From assembly GCF_003602005.1 (NCBI RefSeq), contig NZ_QZWD01000003.1:1-64000 (forward strand): a stretch of DNA of 64,000 nt, read 5' to 3'. The number at the start of each line of letters is the position of its first letter. The stretch's first letter is position 1. The notes beneath the pieces are model-generated. The model worked only from the letters and a program-made list of their open reading frames with translations. It did no database searches and had not been told where the DNA came from. Origin of the DNA: Salinisphaera sp. Q1T1-3. GTDB taxonomy: Bacteria; Pseudomonadota; Gammaproteobacteria; Nevskiales; Salinisphaeraceae. This document shows, in pieces, positions 27,026 to 37,143 of the stretch. Both the position numbers and the translations under genes were made by a program.

Positions 27026-28611
27026 GACAGCACTCCTTTGCGCGAGAGTTTCAGGTCGTCGTCGATCAGACGGGCAGCGATCCGCGCGGACTCGAAGATG
27101 GTCGGCAGGCCGCTGCCCGGATGGGTGCCGCCGCCGGTGAGATACACGCGATCCAGATCCTCGAAGCGATTGTTGGGCCGCCAGTGCAACATCTGGCCGA
27201 TATTGTGGGCCAGATTGAATGTCGCCCCGCGATAAAGCTCGTAGCGCGTGGCCCAGTCGGCCGGGGTGATCATGTGCTCGGTCTGGATGCGCGCATCCAG
27301 CACGGCGCGATCGATGTGCAGCAGACGGGCCAGGCGATTGAGCATCAGATCACGGTACCGCGGCCCCATCTCGGTCCAGTCCATAGGCCCGCCGTCGGGC
27401 CCCAGATTACCCACCGGCGCCAGCATGTAGATCGTGCTGTGCCCGGCCGGGGCGAGTGTGGGATCGGTCTGGCTGGCGTTCTGGATATAGAGCGTCGGAT
27501 CCTTCGGGGCGCGTTGATCCTCGATGGCCCGGATATCATCCAGATAATCGGCCGAGAGATGGATCGTATGATGATGCAGCTCGGGATAATCGCCTTCGAT
27601 GCCGAGATACAGCATGCAGGTCGAGCAACTGTATTGTTTCTTCTCGATGCGTGCATCGGTCCATTTACGCCGTAGCCGGTCGGGCACCATCTTGTGCATG
27701 GCGCCGGCGAAGTCGGCGTTGACCACCATCGCATCGGCCGGATAGAACCCCTGACCGGTGATCGCCCCCACCGCTTTTCTGCCCTCGAATTCGATACGCT
27801 GGACCGGCTCGGAAAGCCGGATATCCACGCCCATATCGCGGGCCACTCGAGCCATCGCCTCGGAGATCGCCCCGCAGCCACCGATCGGGTGATAGACGCC
27901 GTAGCCGTGCTCGACATGGGAGAGGATCGTGAACAGGCTCGGGCACTTGAAAGGCGACATGCCCAGATATTTCGACTGGAACGAGAACGCCAGGCGCACC
28001 TGTGGATGCTCGAACCAGCGTTTGAGATCGGTATCCACGCTGGACAGCGGGCGCATCAGGGGCAGGGCCTTCAGGACGTCCGGATGGCTCAGATCCCGCA
28101 GGGAAGCGAACGGGCGTTGCAACAGTGGGCGAAACGCATCGAACTTGATGCGATTGGCCGCCAGAAACGCGGGCACCTGTTCGGCATCGCGTGCGCTGAA
28201 GCGTGCCACCTCGGCCTGGAGTCTGGCCACGTCATGACTGGCCAGGATCGACCCGCCGGCCTCGAAGATCAGCCGATACATGGGATCGAGCCGCACCAGC
28301 GCGACCTCGTCCTCGAAACGTCGCCCACAGGCGGTGAAAATCTCGGACAGGATCTCGGGGTAGAGAAAGAACGTCGGGCCGAGATCGAAGGTGAAGCCGT
28401 CCATGACCAGCGAAGACGTCCGCCCGCCGACCCGGTTCTCGCGTTCCAGAAGCGTCACCTCGGCCCCCTGGGCGGCCAGCAGCATGGCCGTGGCCAGTCC
28501 GCCCGGTCCGGCCCCGATGATCACGGCACGTCGCGGCGTTGTACGGCCGGCCGTCGCGCGCAGCCGCGCGATCGTCCGGCGAGCGCTGGCGCGGAGAGTT
28601 TCTTGCATCAT
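27022..28611 (-). CDS. CrtN-like dehydrosqualene/phytoene desaturase
   Basis: FAD-dependent desaturase introducing conjugated double bonds into a carotenoid precursor. The ATG at 28611 is preceded by AAGG; the frame extends a further nine codons. The FAD fold reads AVIIGAGPGGLATAMLLAAQ, preceded by about 30 basic residues. The middle (KQYSCSTCMLYLGIEGDYPE, DPTLYIQNASQTDPTLAP) and the C-terminal LTGGGTHPGSGLPTI follow staphylococcal CrtN rather than plant-type enzymes. First gene of the operon, divergent from the aldehyde dehydrogenase across 165 bp that should hold both promoters, though none is obvious. Confidence 0.8.
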   Translation of the reverse strand: MMQETLRASARRTIARLRATAGRTTPRRAVIIGAGPGGLATAMLLAAQGAEVTLLERENRVGGRTSSLVMDGFTFDLGPTFFLYPEILSEIFTACGRRFEDEVALVRLDPMYRLIFEAGGSILASHDVARLQAEVARFSARDAEQVPAFLAANRIKFDAFRPLLQRPFASLRDLSHPDVLKALPLMRPLSSVDTDLKRWFEHPQVRLAFSFQSKYLGMSPFKCPSLFTILSHVEHGYGVYHPIGGCGAISEAMARVARDMGVDIRLSEPVQRIEFEGRKAVGAITGQGFYPADAMVVNADFAGAMHKMVPDRLRRKWTDARIEKKQYSCSTCMLYLGIEGDYPELHHHTIHLSADYLDDIRAIEDQRAPKDPTLYIQNASQTDPTLAPAGHSTIYMLAPVGNLGPDGGPMDWTEMGPRYRDLMLNRLARLLHIDRAVLDARIQTEHMITPADWATRYELYRGATFNLAHNIGQMLHWRPNNRFEDLDRVYLTGGGTHPGSGLPTIFESARIAARLIDDDLKLSRKGVLS

Positions 28612-28776
28612 GCTTGTGCCTTGTCGTGACCGGAGCATCCGCGTGTCATCTTTCGTCTACGCTCGCATGGATGGTTACGATGCACACGCACAGCGGTTCG
28701 GCTCGGCTTTCGTCAGTGACCGGCCGACGAAACCGGGTCAACGGTCTGATTCCCGGTCACCCCGGCGAGACACGGC

Positions 28777-30213
28777 ATGCGCAATGACGACATCGATGCG
28801 CGGATCGCGGCGGCGCGCGGCGCACAGCGCGCCTGGCAGGCGCTGCCTCGGAGCCGGCGCGCGCGCCTGATCGGGCGTATACGTCATACGCTGGCCGAGC
28901 AGGCCGATGAGGTGGTGGCCGCGGTCGGCGATCGTTTCGACCGGGGCCCGGCCGAAACCCTGACCGCCGAGATCATCCCGTTGGCCGATGCCGCACGCTT
29001 CATCCAGCGGTCCGCGGCGCGCGTGCTGGCCCCGCGCCGGGTTGGACGCGCCGGCCGGCCGGCCTGGCTTTGGGGCGTGCGCGGCCGCATCGAGCGTATT
29101 CCGCACGGCGTGGTAGCGATCATCGCGCCGGGCAATTACCGGCTGCTGCTGGCCGGAGTGCAGATTCTGCAGGCGCTCGCCGCCGGTAACGCCGTGGTCG
29201 TCAAGCCGGCGCCGGGCGCGGCGGCGCCGCTGGTCTGGTTACGTGCGGCGCTCATTGCGGCCGGCCTGCCGGCCGATCTGTTTCAGCTGCTCGATGACGA
29301 GACCGCCACGGGCCGGGCGTTGGCCGGGGCGCGTATCGACAAGCTCGTGCTCACCGGCGCGCGTGCCACCGGACAAGCCGTGGCGAGGCAGCTGGCCGCG
29401 CGTGCCGTGCCGGCCGCGCTCGAGTTGTCGGGTGACGACGCTGTGTTCGTGCTCGATTCGGCTGATATCGAGATGACGGCACGAAGCATTGTCTGGGGCA
29501 TGGGCCTGAACGGTGGGGCCACCTGTATCGCGCCGCGTCGTATCTACGTGGCGGCGGGCCGTTATCCGGCACTGGTCGCGGCCTTGAACGAGGCGCTGGC
29601 CCAGGCGCCCGCGCGTACGGTGGCCGAGGCGCCTTTTGCGATCGCACATCGCGCGATCGCAGACGCTGCTGCGGCCGGCTGGCATGTGCTGGGGCGCGCA
29701 CCGGGCAGCGATACGCCACACATGGCGCCCTGTATCTTGGCGCATGCCGAGGCCGACCGGCCGGCGCTGCCGGGCGATCTGTTCGCGCCGGCGGCTTCTA
29801 TGATCGCCGTGGCCGACATCGACGAGGCGCTGCGCCGGGATCAGTCCAGCCGGTATGCCCTTGGCGCCGCGGTGTTCGGGGCACCTGCGGCGGCCCATGC
29901 CCTGGCGGACCGGCTCGACGCCGGCATGATCACCATCAATGATCTCGTCGTCCCGACTGCGGATCCGCGGGTGCCGTTCGCCGGCGGTCGCGGCAGCGGT
30001 TACGGCGCGACGCGCGGCCTGGAAGGATTGCGTGCGATGACCCGGCCACGCGTCATCATGCGCCGTCACACGCGGGCGCGGCCGCATCTGGCGCCGCCCC
30101 GACCGCGCGACGCGGCTTTGTTCAAGGCCTATCTCGGCATCGCGCACGGTCGACGCCTGGCAGGGCGTTGGGCTGCGTTGAAAGCACTCCTGGCCGCCGT
30201 CCGCGCGGCCTAG
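28777..30213 (+). CDS. Aldehyde dehydrogenase, probable carotenoid aldehyde oxidase
   Basis: NAD(P)-dependent aldehyde dehydrogenase of 478 residues. Asn120 (IIAPGNY), Lys143 (VVVKPAP), Glu216 (LELSGDD) and the nucleophile Cys250 (GGATCIAPRR) are at the family positions. Placed divergently beside CrtN/CrtP-like genes, it probably converts a 4,4'-diaponeurosporenal-type aldehyde to the acid that the glycosyltransferase then uses, like staphylococcal AldH; this is inference from context. The C-terminus from about residue 428 is Arg/Ala rich and longer than usual. Its TAG stop is part of the CTAG border of the adjacent repeat. Confidence 0.82.
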   Translation: MRNDDIDARIAAARGAQRAWQALPRSRRARLIGRIRHTLAEQADEVVAAVGDRFDRGPAETLTAEIIPLADAARFIQRSAARVLAPRRVGRAGRPAWLWGVRGRIERIPHGVVAIIAPGNYRLLLAGVQILQALAAGNAVVVKPAPGAAAPLVWLRAALIAAGLPADLFQLLDDETATGRALAGARIDKLVLTGARATGQAVARQLAARAVPAALELSGDDAVFVLDSADIEMTARSIVWGMGLNGGATCIAPRRIYVAAGRYPALVAALNEALAQAPARTVAEAPFAIAHRAIADAAAAGWHVLGRAPGSDTPHMAPCILAHAEADRPALPGDLFAPAASMIAVADIDEALRRDQSSRYALGAAVFGAPAAAHALADRLDAGMITINDLVVPTADPRVPFAGGRGSGYGATRGLEGLRAMTRPRVIMRRHTRARPHLAPPRPRDAALFKAYLGIAHGRRLAGRWAALKALLAAVRAA

Positions 30214-30485
30214 GGCCTGTTGATGTTTCGTGCGAGTCCGCGCCAAGCGCGCCCTGAAATTGACAATGGGCGGCAAGACGAGGCGTCGCAGGCATAGCGT
30301 GTCATTCTGCGCCAGCCTGCTAGAACGCTGTATTGCCGTCGTGTTTTTGATTTTGGGGCGCTTGTCCCGAAGGGTTGGGCCGCCCATGAAAAATCGACGA
30401 TGGGCGCCCGGCGACTCGCGCCTTGCCGGACACACTGCGGTCTCTCGACGAAAAGGCGCTCGAACGAAACATCAACAGGCCCTAG
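30210..30485 (+). repeat. MITE-like element, copy 5 (best-preserved ends)
   Basis: A 276-bp element flanked by CTAG at 30210-30213 and 30482-30485. The terminal inverted repeats are GGCCTGTTGATGTTTCGT on the left and its exact reverse complement, ACGAAACATCAACAGGCC, on the right. It has no open frame with a start signal. The left CTAG contains the stop of the aldehyde dehydrogenase gene and the right CTAG contains, on the other strand, the stop of the DUF2141 gene. The 18-bp internal palindrome of other copies is replaced here by CATGAAAAATCGACGATGGG. Confidence 0.92.
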
Positions 30486-30916
30486 AAGTAACGCATCCCG
30501 AAGCGGATCGTGCCGCCGGGCTCGCTGAGCCGGATCGCGGCGTCGTCATAGCTCGGCGGGCCATGGTGCATCTTCGCGTCGTTGGAAAAGCCCATGCCTT
30601 CCTTCGGCCAGCCGATCCAGTTGGTATCGAGCTTGTCGTTGCCGTTGACGTCATCATAGGCCTGAACGGCGTACACGCCCGGCGGCACGTCCCGTAGCAC
30701 AACCGTGGCCACGCCGTTTTCGGGCTTGGCAGAGCCGGTGTAGGCACAGGAGGCTTCGGTGAAATGATCACGGTCGCAGGCCGCGACCCGCACCATGCCC
30801 TGGCTCTGTGTCACGTCGGTGACGTGCACGATCAGCGTGGCCGCATCGGCCATTGCCGGAAGTGTCAGGCTTGAGCCCAGGGCGAGAGCCAGAAGACAGC
30901 ACAGCAGACGTTGCAT
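30482..30916 (-). CDS. DUF2141 secreted protein
   Basis: Small exported protein of unknown function, 144 residues. Residues 1-24 form a signal peptide (RLLCCLLALALGSSLTLPAMA). The mature part has the DUF2141 beta-sandwich pattern: LIVHVTDVTQSQGMVRVAAC, LRDVPPGVYAVQAYDDVNGN, KLDTNWIGWPKEGMGFS. Two cysteines (ACDRD, SCAYT) may form a disulfide. DUF2141 genes are often found beside carotenoid genes, which fits the cluster across the repeat. The start at 30916 has AGGA upstream. Its TAG stop lies in the border of repeat copy 5. No gene lies between 30917 and the next repeat. Confidence 0.88.
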   Translation of the reverse strand: MQRLLCCLLALALGSSLTLPAMADAATLIVHVTDVTQSQGMVRVAACDRDHFTEASCAYTGSAKPENGVATVVLRDVPPGVYAVQAYDDVNGNDKLDTNWIGWPKEGMGFSNDAKMHHGPPSYDDAAIRLSEPGGTIRFGMRYF

Positions 30917-31102
30917 CGGGGTTCCTCGGTCGAGACGGCACAGAGACAGCCGCGGATCGGCTCGGTTGGTTTCTTCGACGATATCGGGCGGTCGCATGGA
31001 TCTCGAAAACCTCGGCCACGGCCAGAGCCCGGACTGCCGCCGGGGGGCACCAGTCGTGCGGTGGTCAGATTGCCGAACGCCGCTCAGCGCTGTAAACAGG
31101 CC

Positions 31103-31333
31103 ATAGGGCGTGTTGATGTTTCGTACGAGGGCCGTGTTGGCGCCACAAATCGTGTCCGGCAAGGCGCGAGTCGCCGGGGCGGGATTTGTGGCCCAACCCT
31201 TCGGGACAAGTGCTGTTTTGCGGCAATCCAGCGTTCTAGCCCGCTGGCGCAGAATGACTGCACGACGCGCACTACGCCTCATCTTGCCGCAGAACAGCGC
31301 TTGGCGGGGACTCGCACGAAGCCTCAACACGCC

Positions 31334-31337
<4 letters not shown>
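31103..31337 (-). repeat. MITE-like element, copy 6 (inverted, nearly complete)
   Basis: A 235-bp element in the opposite orientation to copy 5, bounded by CTAG at 31334-31337 and ATAG at 31103-31106. On the minus strand it starts GGCGTGTTGAGGCTTCGTGC and ends ACGAAACATCAACACGCC. Conserved internal blocks include CATTCTGCGCCAGCGGGCTA, CTTGTCCCGAAGGGTTGGGC and CGACTCGCGCCTTGCCGGAC. The stop codon of waaF lies in its CTAG border. Confidence 0.88.
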
Positions 31338-33447
<2,110 letters not shown>

Positions 33448-33593
33448 TCAACTCATGCCGCGCGGCCCGTGCGCGAGACACGGCCTGAAACCGCGACGCG
33501 CCTGCGGGCGTATCGAGGGTGGGCGTGCCATTCACGAACGTGCCGCGACGGATTGTCACGGCCCGGCGACGGGCCGGTCTATGACGTGAGGCG

Positions 33594-33703
33594 TGGCGTT
33601 GCGAGCCTTGATCGTGGCACGCCACGATACGGCGACTTGCGCCTTGCCGGACACGATTTGTGGCGCCAACGCGGCGCTCGAACGAACCCTCAACACGCCC
33701 TAG
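33594..33703 (+). repeat. Truncated MITE-like element, copy 7 (right half)
   Basis: About 110 bp matching the right half of the element: the 18-bp palindrome ATCGTGGCACGCCACGAT at 33611-33628, the CGCCTTGCCGGACACGAT block, and a right end CTCAACACGCC abutting CTAG at 33700-33703. The left half is missing. It lies in the 347-bp gap between hemB and arsS; the ~200 bp to its left hold nothing recognisable. Confidence 0.82.
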
Positions 33704-33734
33704 ACTGGCGTGTCCGTCTCGAGGAGGTCGTAGC

Positions 33735-34694
33735 ATGGCTGATGTGATTGAACAGCAAGCCGGACAGACCGATTTTCCCGCGATCAGGCGGGGGCCGCTG
33801 CATACGCTGCAGATGAATCTGGGCTATCTGTGCAATATCGCCTGCACGCACTGTCATGTGGCGGCCGGTCCGAAGCGCACCGAGCTCATGGACTGGCAGA
33901 CGATGGCCACGGCGCTGGCATTCGTCGATGCCCAGCACATCACGACGGTCGACGTGACCGGCGGATCGCCGGAGATGAATCCGCATTTCCGGGACTTCGT
34001 GCAGTGCCTGCGCGAGCGGGATGTCCACGTCATCGATCGTTGCAATCCGACGATCCTGGTCGAGCCCGGTTACGAATGGAGCGCCGATTTTCTGGCCGCG
34101 CACGGCGTGGAAGTCATTGCCTCGTTGCCCTGCTATTCGGCCGACAACGTCGATGCCCAGCGCGGCAAGGGCGTGTTCGAGGCCAGCATCGCCGGGCTCG
34201 AGAAGCTCAACACGCGCGGCTACGGGCAGGCGAACAGCGGACTGGCACTGAATCTGGTCTATAACCCGGTCGCGCCCGTCCTGCCACCGGATCAGAATGT
34301 GCTGGAGGCAGACTATCGGCGTTTTCTCGGCGCGCGCTTCGGTCTGGTCTTCAATCACCTGTTCACGCTTGCCAACATGCCGATCCAGCGCTACGCGCGG
34401 GCCCTGATGCGCGACGGTGAATACGGCGCGTACATGCAGCTGCTCAAAGATGCCTATCGACAGGACAATCTGGCCTCGGTGATGTGTCGCGGGCTGATCA
34501 GCGTCGACTGGCAGGGGCATGTCCACGACTGCGACTTCAACCAGATGCTGGCGCTGCCGCTGGGCGGTGGCGCACCGATCACGCTGGGCGCGCTGATCGA
34601 TGCCGATCTGGCCGGCCGATCGATCGGTGTCGGCGATCATTGTTATGGCTGTACGGCCGGCCAGGGCAGCAGTTGCGGGGGCGCGCTGCGTTGA
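33735..34694 (+). CDS. arsS: Arsenosugar-type radical SAM protein ArsS
   Basis: Radical SAM enzyme of the ArsS family, linked to arsenosugar synthesis (forming 5'-deoxyadenosyl arsenicals). The start at 33735 has GAGGAGG upstream and gives 319 residues. The 4Fe-4S motif is C-x3-C-x2-C in LCNIACTHCHVAAGPKRTE; the C-terminal domain carries the conserved CYGCTAGQGSSCGG cysteines. The usual partner, an ArsM arsenite methyltransferase, is not in this window. Truncated repeat copy 7 ends 31 bp upstream and may affect its promoter. Confidence 0.85.
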   Translation: MADVIEQQAGQTDFPAIRRGPLHTLQMNLGYLCNIACTHCHVAAGPKRTELMDWQTMATALAFVDAQHITTVDVTGGSPEMNPHFRDFVQCLRERDVHVIDRCNPTILVEPGYEWSADFLAAHGVEVIASLPCYSADNVDAQRGKGVFEASIAGLEKLNTRGYGQANSGLALNLVYNPVAPVLPPDQNVLEADYRRFLGARFGLVFNHLFTLANMPIQRYARALMRDGEYGAYMQLLKDAYRQDNLASVMCRGLISVDWQGHVHDCDFNQMLALPLGGGAPITLGALIDADLAGRSIGVGDHCYGCTAGQGSSCGGALR

Positions 34695-34815
34695 CAAAAG
34701 ACGCTCGCCGATTGAGCCGGCGGCCATGACAGGCCAAACTATGCGGATCGATCGATGACGGGCTCGCGGATGATTTGCGTTGTTTGGACCCGCTGCGTCC
34801 GCGGAGGGCGATGCC

Positions 34816-35385
34816 ATGGCCGAGCGTGAACAGCTCGAGGCATTGCTGATTGCAACCGCAGGCGGCGATGAACAGGCGTTTCAGCGGCTTTATGCCGCGA
34901 CTTCCTCGCAACTGTATGCGCTGTTGCTGCGTATTCTGCGTCGTCCGGAGCGCGCACAGGATGCGCTCCAGGACGCTTATGTACGTATTTGGCAGAAAGC
35001 CGACACCTATTCACCGGAACGCGGCGCACCGCTGACCTGGCTATTGTCCATCGCCCGCTATCGGGCGCTGGACATGTTGCGGCGAAAGCAGCCCGAGGTT
35101 GCCATGCCGGAAGAACCCGATCGGGTGGCGACGCTGCTGGAGGATGAACAGGCCTTGTCTCCGCTCGAGCAGAACGAGAACGAACAATCGCTGGCTGCGA
35201 TCAACGCCTGCATGGGCAGATTGTCCGACGAGCAGCGTGAGTGTGTGCTGATGGCCTATTACGAAGGCATGACCCATCAGGAACTCGCCACACGCATGGA
35301 TGCCCCGCTGGGCACGGTCAAGAGCTGGATCCGGCGCGGTCTGATGCGGCTGCGGGACTGCTTGTCCGAGGAGGCCACGTCATGA
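34816..35385 (+). CDS. ECF-type RNA polymerase sigma factor
   Basis: Alternative sigma-70 factor of 189 residues. Region 2 covers about residues 20-90 (AFQRLYAATSSQLYALLLRI, DALQDAYVRIWQKA, PLTWLLSIARYRALDMLRRK). Region 4 covers 130-180 (LSDEQRECVLMAYYEGMTHQ, then ELATRMDAPLGTVKSWIRRG). The ATG at 34816 has GGAGGG upstream. It overlaps the next gene by 4 bp (ATGA), the usual sigma/anti-sigma coupling. The target promoters are unknown; the pair sits about 2 kb from a fatty-acid modification operon. Confidence 0.93.
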   Translation: MAEREQLEALLIATAGGDEQAFQRLYAATSSQLYALLLRILRRPERAQDALQDAYVRIWQKADTYSPERGAPLTWLLSIARYRALDMLRRKQPEVAMPEEPDRVATLLEDEQALSPLEQNENEQSLAAINACMGRLSDEQRECVLMAYYEGMTHQELATRMDAPLGTVKSWIRRGLMRLRDCLSEEATS

Positions 35386-36131
35386 CCGCCCCGCGCGACG
35401 ACGAGCTGAATCTCACCGCGGCCGAGTACGTGCTGGGCACGCTCGAATCCGAAGCCGCGCGTGCGTTCCAGCAACGTCTGGTCGACGATGCCGGCGCACG
35501 TGCCTGTCTGTCGGCCTGGGAAGCGCGTCTGGCTCGGTTGGGCGAGGACCTGGCGCCCGTGCGTCCGCCGGGCGCGGTCTGGGATCGGGTTGCGCGTCGC
35601 ACGGGGATCGAGGCCCGGCCGGCGCAGGCAGACGCGCGCCCCAGCGAGCCGTCTCGCCGCGCGCCGAGACCACGGCGGCGCTGGCGCGGCGTGGCCTTTG
35701 GCGCCAGTGCGGTCGCGGCGGTACTGGCATTGATACTGGCGGTGGGCCTGTTTCAGCCGATGCAGACGCACACGTCGGGCAATCCGGCGATGGCCAGCGT
35801 GATCTACGATCAGCCCACGGGCACCAGCTGGCTCGTGACCACGCCGGATCCCAATGGCAAGACCCTGTCGGTCGAGGCCATGAGCGACTATCGCGTGCCG
35901 CATGGCAAGGCGCTCAAGCTCTGGGTCAAGTCCGGGGACGCGGCGCCGCTGCTTGTCGGCACGCTGCCCCACACGGCCGGCGATTATGCGATGCCGTTGT
36001 CCAGCGATGCACGGCGAGCGATGTCCGACGGCGGCAAGCTCGTGGTGTCCATGGAAAACGCCGATGCCCGCCAGAGCCAGCCGCAGGGACCGATCATGTG
36101 GGTCTCGCCCATCGCCCGCCGGACGGGCTGA
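35382..36131 (+). CDS. Anti-sigma factor, RskA-like
   Basis: Membrane-anchored inhibitor of the adjacent sigma factor. The 249-residue protein has a cytosolic N-terminal anti-sigma domain (LTAAEYVLGTLESEAARAFQ; WEARLARLGEDLAP), a basic stretch, one membrane helix at about residues 103-126, and a periplasmic C-terminal domain (DPNGKTLSVEAMSDYRVP, LWVKSGD, LVVSMENA) of the RskA type. It has neither the His/Cys zinc motif nor the cupin domain of ChrR. The signal it senses cannot be read from sequence. Confidence 0.88.
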   Translation: MTAPRDDELNLTAAEYVLGTLESEAARAFQQRLVDDAGARACLSAWEARLARLGEDLAPVRPPGAVWDRVARRTGIEARPAQADARPSEPSRRAPRPRRRWRGVAFGASAVAAVLALILAVGLFQPMQTHTSGNPAMASVIYDQPTGTSWLVTTPDPNGKTLSVEAMSDYRVPHGKALKLWVKSGDAAPLLVGTLPHTAGDYAMPLSSDARRAMSDGGKLVVSMENADARQSQPQGPIMWVSPIARRTG

Positions 36132-36154
36132 ACACGCCCGGACGAGCCGCCCGG

Positions 36155-36994
36155 CTAAGGGGTGTCGGCGGTTGCGGCGACGTTGGCGGCCGAGTTCACG
36201 CGCCAGTCGTAGGTATAACGGTCGATACGATCACGCCCTGTGAGCCGGGCTGTGAGCGATGGTCCAGCGAAGCGGCGCAGATGGGCGAGTACGTCAGCGC
36301 GCCCGCCGAAATCGGCGGCGTACCAGTGGTACAGGCGCGAGGCGATCAGACGTCGATGTACGAGATGCACGCCCTGCGAGCTGTTGATATAGGCTCGTGC
36401 GTTGTCGGCCAGTGCCTGATCGACGTCGGCCCCGGTGTAGGCACGTGCCCGCAGTGACGGACAGGACATCGCGGCACAGTTGAGGCCGTAATGCACCATG
36501 CCGTCCGGCCAGATGGGCCGCAGGATCCGATGCTCGATATCGTCCAGGCTCAAGCGCACGCCCTCGACGGTCAGTCGTTTTTCGTCCCAGGGACCGGCAT
36601 CGAACAGCCCGCTGTCGATATCGTGAATCGAGTCGACCGGCCAGTGCACGGCGACGAGATAGAGCGTCTCGGCGTTGTAGAGATTGATCCAGTAGGCGCG
36701 CTGCACGTTGCGGCTGTAGTCATCGATCGGCAGTGATTCGAGATGCGCGACATAGGCCCCGAGCCGGCCTATGTCCGCGGCCGTGACGGCACCGTAGCGA
36801 ACGCCGTTCGGTCCGTCGTGGTCGACGACCACATAACGGGCGAGAAACGCGTTGTAAGCCGTGTTGTCGATGGTTTTCGTCGAGGACGCATCGTGGGCCT
36901 GCCAACGAGGCCATGGGGTGGCGTGTGGCGCGGCCGAGGCGCTCGTGACCATGGTGAGCCAGACCAGGGCGATGAGAATCGAGCGAAGACGCAT
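36155..36994 (-). CDS. DUF547 secreted protein
   Basis: Exported protein of unknown function, 279 residues. The ATG at 36994 begins a signal peptide (RLRSILIALVWLTMVTSASA); the frame extends upstream to a TTG. The DUF547 core is clear: YWINLYNAETLYLVAVHWP, LSLDDIEHRILRPIW, and HYGLNCAAMSCPSLRARAY with its paired cysteines. The fold resembles papain-like transglutaminases and the motif includes a Cys and a His, but no activity is established. It is convergent with the sigma/anti-sigma pair, 23 bp away. Confidence 0.9.
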   Translation of the reverse strand: MRLRSILIALVWLTMVTSASAAPHATPWPRWQAHDASSTKTIDNTAYNAFLARYVVVDHDGPNGVRYGAVTAADIGRLGAYVAHLESLPIDDYSRNVQRAYWINLYNAETLYLVAVHWPVDSIHDIDSGLFDAGPWDEKRLTVEGVRLSLDDIEHRILRPIWPDGMVHYGLNCAAMSCPSLRARAYTGADVDQALADNARAYINSSQGVHLVHRRLIASRLYHWYAADFGGRADVLAHLRRFAGPSLTARLTGRDRIDRYTYDWRVNSAANVAATADTP

Positions 36995-37091
36995 GAGCAC
37001 GAAAAACCGCAACGACAGGACGGGCCTCGACGATAGCGGCTCGCTCGTCGGGACAAAAGACGAGCCGGCCGGCGGGCACCAGTACCCACGA

Positions 37092-37117
37092 AAAAGCCGG
37101 CACGACGGCCGGCTTTT
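37092..37117 (-). terminator. Bidirectional-looking terminator after mdh
   Basis: AAAAGCCGG and CCGGCTTTT form a perfect 9-bp stem around CACGACG, with A-run and T-run on opposite sides. It lies 27 bp beyond the mdh stop in the direction of mdh transcription and ahead of the DUF547 gene. Confidence 0.82.
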
Positions 37118-37143
37118 CCAGTCGAGGCGCCGGCGTGTGCCGA

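Noticed and set aside
25493-27235. 580-codon plus-strand open frame opposite the CrtP-like gene
   Set aside because: Antisense shadow of a well-supported FAD enzyme gene; no start signal and no recognisable motifs. The same applies to the long frames opposite the RND and outer-membrane factor genes (48741-50204, 52907-54163, 54160-55869).
28612-28776. Light- or oxygen-responsive operator between the divergent carotenoid genes
   Set aside because: I looked for inverted repeats and -35/-10 pairs but saw none convincing enough to report.
34780-34815. Upstream TTG start for the sigma factor
   Set aside because: The ATG at 34816 has a strong GGAGGG site at proper spacing, and the extra residues do not resemble sigma-factor N-termini.
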